From Paenibacillus glucanolyticus NBRC 15330 (GTDB taxonomy: Bacteria > Bacillota > Bacilli > Paenibacillales > Paenibacillaceae), in assembly GCF_004000885.1 (NCBI RefSeq), contig NZ_BIMC01000017.1, forward strand, positions 59,697-123,696: 64,000 nucleotides of DNA, given 5' to 3'. The notes beneath the pieces were generated by a model. It had not been told where the DNA came from. It saw nothing but the letters and a program-made list of their open reading frames with translations, and made no database searches. Below, one piece after another: positions 52,073-59,920 of the stretch (positions are counted from its first letter, which is position 1; each line of letters opens with the position of its first letter). Made by a program: the position numbers and the translations under genes.

Positions 52073-52546
52073 ATGAGTAACTTAACCCATAATACGCAAG
52101 GAACTACAACGGATGAACTTCAGCAGATTTTGAATACACAGGTAGCCAACTGGAGCCTGCTTGGCGTTAAGCTGCACCATCATCACTGGTTTGTCAAAGG
52201 CCCCCAATTCTATGTGCTGCATGAGAAGTTTGAGGAGTTGTACAACGCAGCGGCAGGTTATGTAGATGAGCTGGCAGAACGGATGCTGGCCATTGGCGCC
52301 AAACCGGCAGCAACGATGTCACAGTACTTGAAACTCGCCACGCTTCAGGAAGCTTCGAATGAGAAGAGTGCCGAGCAGATGGTGGGTCAGCTGGTTGCAG
52401 ATTTCGAGCAGCTTGCCGTGGAACTGAAAGCCGGAATCGAAGCAGCCAATCAAGAGGGTGACGATGCTACTGCTGATCTGTTGACTGGTATGGTGAGCGA
52501 TGTTCAGAAGCATACCTGGATGCTGAACGCATACTTAGGGAAATAA
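52073..52546 (+). CDS. dps: Dps/MrgA-type ferritin-like DNA-protection protein
   Basis: A 157-residue protein that forms dodecamers, oxidises Fe(II) with hydrogen peroxide and stores iron, shielding DNA. It has the ferroxidase and interface region WSLLGVKLHHHHWFVKGPQF (His and Asp/Glu ligands) followed by LHEKFEELYNAAAGYVDELAERMLAIG (read in parts), typical of Dps. The AAAGGAG site precedes the ATG. A promoter with a PerR-like box upstream predicts peroxide induction, as for mrgA of B. subtilis. Confidence 0.95.
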   Translation: MSNLTHNTQGTTTDELQQILNTQVANWSLLGVKLHHHHWFVKGPQFYVLHEKFEELYNAAAGYVDELAERMLAIGAKPAATMSQYLKLATLQEASNEKSAEQMVGQLVADFEQLAVELKAGIEAANQEGDDATADLLTGMVSDVQKHTWMLNAYLGK

Positions 52547-52589
52547 AATGATCCAGGTGTAACATGGCATAGACTGAAGAATAGAGGAG

Positions 52590-52628
52590 AGAGGTTAACC
52601 TGAATAAGGGGTTGGCCTCTTTTTTTGC
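52590..52628 (+). terminator. Terminator after dps
   Basis: GAGGTTAACC and GGTTGGCCTC form an imperfect stem with an eight- to nine-base loop, followed by a run of seven T. Confidence 0.8.
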
Positions 52629-52740
52629 GAATGGAGGAAAAGACTGATAAGAGAATTTTCAATTTGTTGCGTCTTTTTGGCGTTTTGCTGCGTATACACC
52701 CTATAGTTATTTTTAATAGTGGGTAGAGGAGATAGTGAGA

Positions 52741-53652
52741 ATGACGGAGATGGAATCACGGCAACAGCTGGAGTCGCAGCTTCAAGAGATATTGAAATGG
52801 GAGAAAGAGCAGAAGGATGTTATGTTCTGGGAGAAGCTCGGAAGAATTCCCTTTATGCTGCTGGATCGCCTCACCCCCAAGGCAGTTCAAGAGAAAATCG
52901 GCAGTGCCCTGAATGAGGTTGGCGGATTTATTCAGAACGGTGGAAAGCATCTTGTTCGCGAGAAGACGGTGTTGAACGTACTGGCTCAAACCGCGGGATT
53001 GGATGTTTCGGAGGCAGCTTCCAGCTCATCCGTGAAATCAGATCACAGGAAATCGGCTAGCGAGTTTGAGGACGGGGATGAGAAAAGGACGGGGACAGAG
53101 GAGCTGACTCTGGCATCTGCCGCAGCATTGCCACTCCACGTGATGGATACCGCTGCGGATACGCTAACAGTCAAGCGTGTCAAATTCGCCGCAGCGCAAG
53201 GGGCAGCAACGGGAATCGGCGGCGTGTTTACGATCGCTGCAGATCTGCCGATGGTGCTGGGTCAGTCGCTCAAGGTGCTGCAGGAGATGGCACTCTGCTA
53301 CGGTTATGATCCGAACGATCCGCGGGAGCGGGTGTTCATCGTAAAATGCTTGCAATTCTCATCCGCAGACATCGTGGGGAAGAAGGCCGTGCTTGAAGAG
53401 CTTGCCCGTTTTGATGAGGAGCAGGCGACGGAGCAGGTATTCTCCCAACTGCAGGGCTGGCGTGAAGTGGTCCTGTCCTATACCGACAACTTCGGAATGA
53501 AAAAGCTGTTTCAGCTGATTCCGATTGCCGGGATCGTATTTGGATCGATCAGCAATAAGGCGACCATCAGTGATGTGGCCGAAGCCGGAAAAATGCTCTA
53601 CAAGAAGCGCCGTCTTAGCTGCCGCCTGCGGAATATGGAATCTTCCTTGTAG
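52741..53652 (+). CDS. EcsC-family protein
   Basis: A 303-residue protein of the EcsC family, whose members are linked to the Ecs ABC exporter and protein secretion in bacilli but have no proven activity. Typical parts are LGRIPFMLLDRLTP at the N side, and the conserved Gly/Ala-rich membrane-associated segment AAAQGAATGIGGVFTIAADLP-type (about residues 145-175). AYGYDPNDPRERV-like CYGYDPNDPRERVF and FQLIPIAGIVFGS follow. ATG 52741 fits GAGGAG at 52726. Monocistronic. Confidence 0.9.
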   Translation: MTEMESRQQLESQLQEILKWEKEQKDVMFWEKLGRIPFMLLDRLTPKAVQEKIGSALNEVGGFIQNGGKHLVREKTVLNVLAQTAGLDVSEAASSSSVKSDHRKSASEFEDGDEKRTGTEELTLASAAALPLHVMDTAADTLTVKRVKFAAAQGAATGIGGVFTIAADLPMVLGQSLKVLQEMALCYGYDPNDPRERVFIVKCLQFSSADIVGKKAVLEELARFDEEQATEQVFSQLQGWREVVLSYTDNFGMKKLFQLIPIAGIVFGSISNKATISDVAEAGKMLYKKRRLSCRLRNMESSL

Positions 53653-53678
53653 GTATATATTCGATTATTCTTGTGACA

Positions 53679-53720
53679 AAAAGGGTTGCCCGCTTATCGT
53701 GCGTGGGCAACCCTTTTTTT
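53679..53720. terminator. Bidirectional terminator
   Basis: AAAGGGTTGCCC pairs with GGGCAACCCTTT, flanked by A and T runs. It lies between the EcsC gene and the convergent queF. Confidence 0.92.
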
Positions 53721-53751
53721 TGACACATATTGAATTTTCACAAGCAGCATT

Positions 53752-54249
53752 CTAACGGTTATCCACTGTCTCCGGATATAAGTCGTGGTTCATCAGGCGG
53801 TTTGCAGCGATGTCTTCGTATTTGGTTCCCGGACGACCGTAATTGCAATACGGATCGATGGAAATGCCGCCGCGCGGGGTAAATTTGCCCCACACTTCGA
53901 TGTATCTCGGATCCATCAGTTTGATGAGGTCATTCATGATGATGTTCATGCAGTCCTCATGGAAATCGCCATGGTTGCGGAAGCTGAACAGATACAGCTT
54001 CAGAGACTTGCTCTCGACCATTTTGATATCCGGAATATAGCTGATGTAGATGGTCGCAAAGTCCGGCTGGCCTGTAATCGGGCACAGGCTGGTAAATTCG
54101 GGGCAGTTGAATTTGACGAAGTAATCCCGGTAGGCATGTTTGTTGTCAAAGCTCTCCAGAATGCTGGGATCATATTCAAATGTATATTTAGTGCCTTGGT
54201 TGCCGAGCAGGGTAACGTCTTGCATCTCTTCTTTTTTTCTTCCAGCCAT
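53752..54249 (-). CDS. queF: NADPH-dependent 7-cyano-7-deazaguanine reductase
   Basis: Reduces preQ0 to preQ1 in queuosine synthesis. The 165-residue protein is the single-domain QueF type. The catalytic Cys is in FTSLCPITGQPD, and FRNHGDFHEDC and the C-terminal FTPRGGISIDPYCNYG are diagnostic. The ATG at 54249 has AAGGAG upstream. The frame extends to 54294 without a better site. It is the last gene of the queCDEF operon, behind a preQ1 riboswitch, so its product represses its own synthesis. Confidence 0.96.
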   Translation of the reverse strand: MAGRKKEEMQDVTLLGNQGTKYTFEYDPSILESFDNKHAYRDYFVKFNCPEFTSLCPITGQPDFATIYISYIPDIKMVESKSLKLYLFSFRNHGDFHEDCMNIIMNDLIKLMDPRYIEVWGKFTPRGGISIDPYCNYGRPGTKYEDIAANRLMNHDLYPETVDNR

Positions 54250-54312
54250 GAACGAAAACTCCTTATCACTATTTGTATTCTTCATCTTAATCAAGCTGAT
54301 ACTTACAGACGG

Positions 54313-55107
54313 TTATACTCCGCGCTTATTCCCCCATACGAGCGTGTGCAATTGCGGCAATACACGCACATCGTTCAAGCGGTCGGATAACATGACAGCC
54401 TCAACAAGCTGCTCATACCGATCCAGCAGATGAGAGACAAGCGTGGTTGTATCGCCAGTGCCTACATCGGGGTTGCCGGTCTGCAGGTAGAATGGCACAT
54501 TCGGATAACGTTCGTGCACCGTCTCCGCATAAGCCAGATCGTGATCGTCAAACACCACAACCTTCAGGCTGAAGGATCTGCCGGGCGGACGTCCGGACAA
54601 GCGGGAGATGATATCATCCAGCTTGCCCCAGTCCGTAGCCATTCCGGAGCTTGGCGGCTTCGGCGAAATGGTGACTTCGTCAACCTCGTTCAGCCAATCC
54701 TGCCAGCGTGAACCCTGTGTCTCCACGGCAACGGTAATTCCATGCCGATGCAATTCATTCACAAGGGAGCCAAGCTGGGAGAGAAGAGCGGGATTCCCGC
54801 CGGAGAGCGTGACGTGATCAAAGCGTTCTCCGCCCAAGCGGTAGAGCTCCTGCCAGATGTCGTCCGCACTCATGTGCGAAATGGAATCCTTGGCGGACCC
54901 GTCCCACGTAAAGGCGGAATCGCACCAGGAGCAGCGATAGTCGCAGCCTGCCGTACGTACGAACATCGTCTTGCGGCCTACGACCATGCCTTCACCTTGA
55001 ACGGTGGGACCGAAGATTTCCATGACGGGAATCGGCCGGTCCACCGTTGCGGCGGCGGAGGAGCCGCGGCCCGGATCGTTCGCGGTTGTAACATGCTGAT
55101 CATTCAT
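54313..55107 (-). CDS. queE: 7-carboxy-7-deazaguanine synthase (radical SAM)
   Basis: Converts 6-carboxytetrahydropterin to 7-carboxy-7-deazaguanine by radical SAM chemistry. The iron-sulfur cluster motif is CDYRCSWC (CX3CX2C) within TAGCDYRCSWCDSAFTWDG. The start segment PVMEIFGPTVQGEGMVVGRK, VTLSGGNPAL (Gly-rich, SAM binding) and ISPKPPSSGM are typical. The ATG at 55107 overlaps the queD end and has GGGAGTGG upstream. The frame runs to 55233 but lies inside queD. Confidence 0.95.
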   Translation of the reverse strand: MNDQHVTTANDPGRGSSAAATVDRPIPVMEIFGPTVQGEGMVVGRKTMFVRTAGCDYRCSWCDSAFTWDGSAKDSISHMSADDIWQELYRLGGERFDHVTLSGGNPALLSQLGSLVNELHRHGITVAVETQGSRWQDWLNEVDEVTISPKPPSSGMATDWGKLDDIISRLSGRPPGRSFSLKVVVFDDHDLAYAETVHERYPNVPFYLQTGNPDVGTGDTTTLVSHLLDRYEQLVEAVMLSDRLNDVRVLPQLHTLVWGNKRGV

Positions 55108-55591
55108 GGAGCATCCACTCCCGTCTGACCTCGGCGTAGCTGGTCGGCGTCTCGAACAGGCGAACGAATTCGGTTCGTGTGCCTTGTTGCTCGTGCGACT
55201 CTTTGCTGCGGAGGGCGTCCTCCATTTTTTCAAACAGCCAGACCACCATGTTTTCCGCTGTTGTGTTCATTGGCGGTAGGGTCTCGTTTAAGTAACGGTG
55301 ATCCAGATAAGGTTCGATATCCGTTTTCCAGCAATCTTTAATGTCGCCAAAGTCCACGGTAATACCGACTTCATTGGGAATACCGCTGATACCAAAGACC
55401 ACTTTGTACGTGTGGCCGTGCAGGTTCTTGCACTTTCCTTCATAACAATGCAGATGATGGGCAGCATCAAAGGTAAACTCTTTCGAGACAAGCACCCGCT
55501 TCCGGTGGTAACGCAGGGTTCCGGCATCGATGTCTTCTCCAAGCTTCTGCAGGTGCTCTACAATGCGGAAAGTCCCGGGCTCGCGGCTCAT
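55100..55591 (-). CDS. queD: 6-carboxy-5,6,7,8-tetrahydropterin synthase
   Basis: Makes 6-carboxytetrahydropterin from dihydroneopterin triphosphate. The 163-residue protein has the zinc ligands in FTFDAAHHLHCYEGKCKNLHGHTY: His of AAHHL and the HGH pair. GITVDFGDIK and LDHRYLNE are also typical. The first 30 residues are a nonconserved extension. It overlaps queC at its start (55588-55591, ATGA) and queE at its end. Confidence 0.95.
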   Translation of the reverse strand: MSREPGTFRIVEHLQKLGEDIDAGTLRYHRKRVLVSKEFTFDAAHHLHCYEGKCKNLHGHTYKVVFGISGIPNEVGITVDFGDIKDCWKTDIEPYLDHRYLNETLPPMNTTAENMVVWLFEKMEDALRSKESHEQQGTRTEFVRLFETPTSYAEVRREWMLHE

Positions 55592-56265
55592 ACCAGGCGC
55601 CCCCCTTCAGATACACGGTTACGGCGCAACATATAGTTGTCGAGACCGGCTTTTCTTAATTTGCATGCAGGGCATTCCCCGCAGCCGTCTCCCTTGATGC
55701 CGTTGTAGCAGGTTAACGTGTGGTCACGAACGTATTCCAGTGCGTTCATCTGGTCGGCAAGCTCCCAGGTTTCCGATTTGTCGAGCCACATCAGTGGCGT
55801 ATGAATGACAAACGGGTAGTCCATGGCTAAGTTCAGTGTAACGTTGAGTGATTTAATAAAGCTGTCCCGGCAATCGGGATAACCGCTGAAATCCGTCTCA
55901 CACACGCCTGTGATCAGATGTTTGGCTCCGGCGCCCTTGGCAAGCACAGCGGCAAAACTGAGGAACAACAGGTTCCGTCCATCCACAAAAGTGGTCGGCA
56001 AGCCGTCACCTTCTGCGATTTCAATATCGCTCCGTGTCAGCGCGTTGGGTGCCAGCTGATTAAGCAGGCTCATATCGAGCACCGTCTGCTTCACGCCTTG
56101 CTCCTTGGCAATCTGTGCAGCACATTCTATTTCGAGTTTATGGCGTTGGCCATAATCAAAGGTTACAGTCTCGACTTCGGCAAAGCGTTCCTTCGCCCAG
56201 AACAGGCAGGTGGTGCTGTCTTGGCCACCGCTGAAAACAACAACCGCTTTTTCATTTTTAAGCAT
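55588..56265 (-). CDS. queC: 7-cyano-7-deazaguanine synthase
   Basis: ATP-dependent conversion of carboxydeazaguanine to preQ0. The 225-residue protein has the PP-loop VVVFSGGQDSTTCL, FDYGQRHKLEI, LPTTFVDGRNLLFLSFAA and a zinc-binding Cys cluster GDGCGECPACKLR. ATG 56265 has GAGAGG upstream. The frame opens at 56280. It is the first gene of the queCDEF operon and is directly preceded by a preQ1-I riboswitch and terminator. Confidence 0.96.
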   Translation of the reverse strand: MLKNEKAVVVFSGGQDSTTCLFWAKERFAEVETVTFDYGQRHKLEIECAAQIAKEQGVKQTVLDMSLLNQLAPNALTRSDIEIAEGDGLPTTFVDGRNLLFLSFAAVLAKGAGAKHLITGVCETDFSGYPDCRDSFIKSLNVTLNLAMDYPFVIHTPLMWLDKSETWELADQMNALEYVRDHTLTCYNGIKGDGCGECPACKLRKAGLDNYMLRRNRVSEGGRLV

Positions 56266-56351
56266 AAAAAAACCTCTCATCCTTCATAAATTAAGAGCAG
56301 CCGAAGGCTGATCCCGTAGAAGAAAGAGAAGTTCATTGAACTGAATCCGTA

Positions 56352-56394
56352 AAAAAACAAGCCTTATTCTTAGGGTTTACACCGAATAAGACAC
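56352..56394 (-). terminator. Expression-platform terminator of the preQ1 riboswitch
   Basis: On the minus strand GTCTTATTC pairs with GAATAAGGC, followed by TTGTTTTTTT. It starts within a few bases of the aptamer 3' end, so ligand binding can favour it and stop transcription before queC. Confidence 0.75.
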
Positions 56395-56396
56395 GA

Positions 56397-56428
56397 TAGT
56401 TTTTTATAGAGGGAGTTCACGAACCTCT
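56397..56428 (-). ncRNA. preQ1-I riboswitch
   Basis: The minus strand reads AGAGGTTC, a short variable loop, then CCCTCT-ATAAAAAACTA. This matches the class I preQ1 aptamer (P1 stem AGAGG/CCTCT, and the A-rich tail that forms the pseudoknot with the loop). It lies about 130 bases before queC and in front of a terminator, so preQ1 should shut off queCDEF. The leader between promoter and aptamer is unusually long, about 80 bases. Confidence 0.92.
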
Positions 56429-56518
56429 CCCATACACCGCTAACGGGGCATGGATTGTCTTCTGTTGTCCTTGCGACCGCTTCTGGTTGAATATTCTGCG
56501 GCTCTAACTACGCCTTCC

Positions 56519-56547
56519 ATTATAGCACGGCCTGATTATTTGATAAA
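56519..56547 (-). promoter_or_regulatory. Promoter of the queCDEF operon
   Basis: On the minus strand TTTATC (56542-56547), 17 bases, and a perfect TATAAT (56519-56524). It overlaps the last codons of the AIM24 gene. Confidence 0.75.
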
Positions 56548-57240
56548 CACTCCGCCGAAGGGAATTGCTTCCCGTAAAAACCGCTTAATTATTCCTTCGT
56601 CGTTAAGTTCGTTAACGAGCCGCTGATTCTGGCGTCCCGCCTGAAACAAGACATACCCGTCACCGGTCAGCTTCCAATGGTAGTTCATATGCTGGCTTGC
56701 CAGATGATTGCCGTAAACGGTCAGGTCCAGCTTAGCTGCTTCGGGATATGCGATGATGCTCCCGGCGTCTACGTACAACGGTTCGGTGGGATGCAGCTTG
56801 ACTTTGCAGACAGGACCCTGGGTCAAGATGCCGATGCTGCCATTTCCGGAAAACTTCATCTTAATGGCATCCCGCGTTACCAGCATGTTCTTGATCTTTA
56901 GTATCCGTGTCTGCATCGTAACTTGTTTGGTATAAAAGAAAACATGCCGAAAATCATAAAGCATGTCCTGTTCACCTTCCAGCTGAATCTCATGCATGTT
57001 AAAGCCAGGGGGAAGTGCTGCCGTGAATTGGCTTGGACCGGCAATGTCGGCACGAATCCATTTTTTCTTGCGATAGATACCCTTCACATTCATCAGACGA
57101 TCGCTGCGTCCGGAGGAGGGACCACGATAGGCAACGATCTGCTCAGGATGCAGAACATGGACTGTGTCTCCGTCAGTCAGGGAGAAGGTCACCGCTTGTC
57201 CGGCTCCGCTGCCCGCTGCATCTTCCATTCGGATAATCAA
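56536..57240 (-). CDS. AIM24-family protein
   Basis: A 234-residue beta-rich protein of the AIM24 (TRAP-like) family. Typical parts are TDGDTVHVLHPEQIVAYRG, FSGNGSIGILTQGPV and DAGSIIAYPEAAKLDLTVYG, with GGVFIK near the end. Bacterial members have no established function. The start is TTG 57240, supported by AAAGGAGG seven bases upstream. It lies on the same strand before the que operon, whose promoter sits in its 3' end. Confidence 0.85.
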   Translation of the reverse strand: MIIRMEDAAGSGAGQAVTFSLTDGDTVHVLHPEQIVAYRGPSSGRSDRLMNVKGIYRKKKWIRADIAGPSQFTAALPPGFNMHEIQLEGEQDMLYDFRHVFFYTKQVTMQTRILKIKNMLVTRDAIKMKFSGNGSIGILTQGPVCKVKLHPTEPLYVDAGSIIAYPEAAKLDLTVYGNHLASQHMNYHWKLTGDGYVLFQAGRQNQRLVNELNDEGIIKRFLREAIPFGGVFIK

Positions 57241-57306
57241 GGCCGCGCCTCCTTTGTTCTGTATGGTCTATAGGATATGGATGGTGTAAGAGATATGGAG
57301 CTTGTC

Positions 57307-57759
57307 CTATTTCAAGCGGTTTGTCCGGCGCATACCGAATCGAAGGACACGTATGATAACAAAGTATCCGGCAGCTAAGGCCACGGCGGTTATGGCTACC
57401 GTCTTCAAGCGTTCGGCTCCCCTTTTGCGCGCGGCTTCCGCCTCTTGCAGCTGACCTACCATTTGGGTCAATTGCTGATTCTGCTCCGAAAGATTGGAGT
57501 TCTGTTCTGCCAGATTTACATTTTGCTGCTGCAGCTGCTCGGACGCGATTCTTGCTTTATCAAGTTCTTGCAAAGCCTGGTTATAGTTGTTCTTGAGCTG
57601 ATTGATTTCTTCAGGCAGTCCGGAGAATTGCTGGATATTATCATACAGATTGTTGAAATAATTGGCGCTGACCGTTTTGCCTCCGGCTGGCAACGAGATC
57701 CCTGCCACCAGCAGCAAGAGTGAAAGTCGGATCAGCTTGGATTTTGTCGGCTTGCGCAT
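57307..57759 (-). CDS. Exported coiled-coil membrane protein
   Basis: A 150-residue protein with an N-terminal signal or membrane segment (about residues 9-28) and a long coiled coil (about 45-115) rich in Gln/Asn/Leu (EQLQQQNVNLAEQNSNLSEQ). A C-terminal membrane helix follows (about 122-140), then a basic tail RRTNRLK. The topology suggests an extracellular coiled coil held at both ends. No family is recognised. GGTGGTG precedes the ATG. Confidence 0.7.
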   Translation of the reverse strand: MRKPTKSKLIRLSLLLLVAGISLPAGGKTVSANYFNNLYDNIQQFSGLPEEINQLKNNYNQALQELDKARIASEQLQQQNVNLAEQNSNLSEQNQQLTQMVGQLQEAEAARKRGAERLKTVAITAVALAAGYFVIIRVLRFGMRRTNRLK

Positions 57760-57980
57760 GAGGGATCACCACCATTCGATTAATTATAGTAAATACGAAT
57801 CAGATTCCGACAGGTTTCTATTAATATATTACCCACTTTCGTGGCAGATGTGAATCTATCCGCCGGCTGAGCTGTTTAACTTGTTCTTATGGAGGGTAAT
57901 GAATTCAGGCAAGCGCAATGAAGTGATCCCATACGAGATTTTTCATAAATGAATGAACAGATAAAAAGGAGAAGACGATC

Positions 57981-58148
57981 ATGATGAATGACAATAACGT
58001 GAAAAAAATTATGATTACAGTGAACGGAAAGCCGGTAGGCAACGGTTTGTTAATCGATAAAGTAACCTATGCCCCGATTCAACGTGCGGGAGGCGATATG
58101 GGGGACATCAAGTCGGTTTCCCTCTCCAGAGCAGCAGCAATAGGGTGA
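57981..58148 (+). CDS. Mini stalk-domain protein (copper amine oxidase N-terminal-like fragment)
   Basis: A 55-residue product starting MMNDNNVKKIMITVNGKP with a strong AAAAGGAGAAG ribosome site. The segment ITVNGKPVGNGLLIDKVTYA, followed by PIQRAGG, resembles one unit of the copper-amine-oxidase N-terminal (stalk) domain repeated in many Paenibacillus surface proteins (V-NGK...-G-TYVPLRA). It lacks a signal peptide and the rest of the domain, so it may be a real mini protein or a remnant. Confidence 0.6.
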   Translation: MMNDNNVKKIMITVNGKPVGNGLLIDKVTYAPIQRAGGDMGDIKSVSLSRAAAIG

Positions 58149-58215
58149 TAGAATCTCCATTTCACGAAGAGTAAAAGATTTCCTTGTCAAAAAAGTGACA
58201 AATAAAAAAATATCC

Positions 58216-58252
58216 AAAAGACCGCAGCGAATAGGGCTGTGGTCTTTTTTTG
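58216..58252 (+). terminator. Terminator after the mini stalk gene
   Basis: AAAAGACCGCAGC pairs with GCTGTGGTCTTTT, followed by T residues. Confidence 0.88.
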
Positions 58253-58340
58253 TCGTAAACACAATCAGAACATATGTTCCGTGACAGTAAGATGTCCATC
58301 TGTATTGGTACATTATTAGAAGAAGAGGAAAGAGGTGGAT

Positions 58341-59021
58341 GTGTTGCAGTCAGGCTTGTATTCGGATTTTACATGGAGCCACAGCCATGTATCAGCTGGC
58401 GGCACTAGTCAAGTCTTTCTGCTGATCGAGTGGAGGGCTGGTGTCCTAAGGCCAAAAACGCAGTCCAAAGGCTTTAATCAGCATATTGCTGAAGAAGTCC
58501 AGCTGCATCTTCAGTTGGGTGAGCGCGTCCAATTGGTACATATGTATGGGTGTCAAGGTGAGGTATTAAATGATCGTAATATTTCGTTGTCTTTAGGCTC
58601 TTTATTCGAAGGAAAATCCAAACAATTGCTTCTAGAACTAAGCGTGGGCTCCCGGTCATCCGGTGTGTATCCCATTATTACCGCTTTATGGACTTATGTA
58701 GATGTTCTGAAGCAGAAGGTCGTATTGCAGCCTTCCCGCACGATCCCGCTTCAATTCAGCAATCATACGGCATTGAAATATCGAAATCCAGATTATCGTG
58801 TTGAGAAGGTCCTGAAGTTATACCAGAATGCATCGATACTGGAGCAAGCAAGAGGCGAGCTGGAACAGGGCAATTTGGCTGAAGGGGAAGATCTGATTCG
58901 TAGACAGGCAGATGAGATGCTTGTATATGCAACCCGATTTCGGGATGCGGATTATTTGAAGGAGGCAGAGGCCCTTTATAAACTAAGTAGTTTGTATATG
59001 GATACATATCGGCAATCCTAG
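58341..59021 (+). CDS. Unknown protein resembling the C-terminal half of vWA proteins
   Basis: A 226-residue protein. Residues about 55-200 follow the pattern seen after the vWA domain in many VWA proteins: ISLSLGSLFEGKSKQLLLEL, a beta segment ending VVLQPSRTIPLQFSN, then helical ARGELEQGNLAEGEDLIRRQ. The vWA domain itself, with its metal site, is absent, so it looks like a stand-alone or truncated tail. GTG 58341 is preferred (AGAGG at 58331). GTG 58335 and TTG 58344 are alternatives. Confidence 0.6.
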   Translation: MLQSGLYSDFTWSHSHVSAGGTSQVFLLIEWRAGVLRPKTQSKGFNQHIAEEVQLHLQLGERVQLVHMYGCQGEVLNDRNISLSLGSLFEGKSKQLLLELSVGSRSSGVYPIITALWTYVDVLKQKVVLQPSRTIPLQFSNHTALKYRNPDYRVEKVLKLYQNASILEQARGELEQGNLAEGEDLIRRQADEMLVYATRFRDADYLKEAEALYKLSSLYMDTYRQS

Positions 59022-59180
59022 TCTGGAAATGCGAACAGCAAAAGGGACTTTAGACTTAAAAATTAACCGGTAATTGAGAATCTTTATATAAAAAAGGAAA
59101 AATGATTTCAGGGTCGAATGTACTACTTAGCAGTCAAGAAATATATGTCTAATTTACTAGAAAGATAGGGAGAATGCCAT

Positions 59181-59579
59181 ATGACAGACCGACTGATCCG
59201 ACTAATGAGAATCATTACCCTTGTACAAGCAAGACCTGGGATCCTGGCTAGAGAGCTTGCCGAACGTTGTGGAACGAGTGAGAGAACCATTTATCGGGAT
59301 ATGGATGCCCTTAGTGCCATGCATATTCCCATTACTCATCAAGGCCGAGGACGCGGCTACACATTTATTGGACACTTTGCCATGTACCCGCTTGGATTGA
59401 CGGAAGACGAGGTGCAAGCATTATTTAAACTGCTGTCCGTATTGGAGGATATCAAGCCAATGCTGCCTGAGGAATTTGAAAGCGCTTATGAGAAAGTGTT
59501 GGCGGCTGTATATAAGCAAACTGCAGAAAAAGCCGAATTTCAGGCAGGGGACCGGGATGAGTCCTCCCCGAATCTGTAA
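59181..59579 (+). CDS. HTH regulator, YafY-like without WYL domain
   Basis: A 132-residue protein with an N-terminal winged helix of the DeoR/HTH_11 type (LARELAERCGTSERTIYRDMDALSAMHIPI and the wing GRGRGYTFI), then LGLTEDEVQALFKLLSVLE, the start of the linker found in YafY/WYL regulators. The WYL ligand domain (about 180 more residues) is missing, and the frame ends in a polar tail. It is a short variant or a truncated gene. A terminator follows. Confidence 0.8.
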   Translation: MTDRLIRLMRIITLVQARPGILARELAERCGTSERTIYRDMDALSAMHIPITHQGRGRGYTFIGHFAMYPLGLTEDEVQALFKLLSVLEDIKPMLPEEFESAYEKVLAAVYKQTAEKAEFQAGDRDESSPNL

Positions 59580-59602
59580 CGACACCGCTAGGTGTAACCA
59601 TT

Positions 59603-59655
59603 AAACCTCGATCGAGAGCACATATTTTTTATGTGGCTGTCGTTCGAGGTTTTAT
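59603..59655 (+). terminator. Terminator after the HTH gene
   Basis: AAACCTCGA (59603-59611) pairs with TCGAGGTTT (59644-59652), followed by TATC. The rest of 59580-59920 holds only the leader of the SLH gene, with AT-rich promoter-like sequence. Confidence 0.7.
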
Positions 59656-59920
59656 CATATCTAGGCATGACCAGAGACACGAATCAGCCGTCACGTGCGA
59701 AGATGCGAATGTATCTAGTAGAACAGAATCAGGATAGGAATATTATACCAATACATCAGGATTTATGATAAACTAACTACAATTTCTCTTCTCAATACAA
59801 AAATGTAATTATTGTGTAATTGTGAGAGATGACGGCTGATGTCCCTAAGCAAGGGCGTAGGAAGGAGATATGAAGCAATTTCATAGGTTTTATTCTACTA
59901 CTGTATTTAGGAGGATCGTT

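Noticed and set aside
53785..54390. 201-codon plus-strand frame across queF
   Set aside because: Antisense to queF, which has all diagnostic motifs and a ribosome site.
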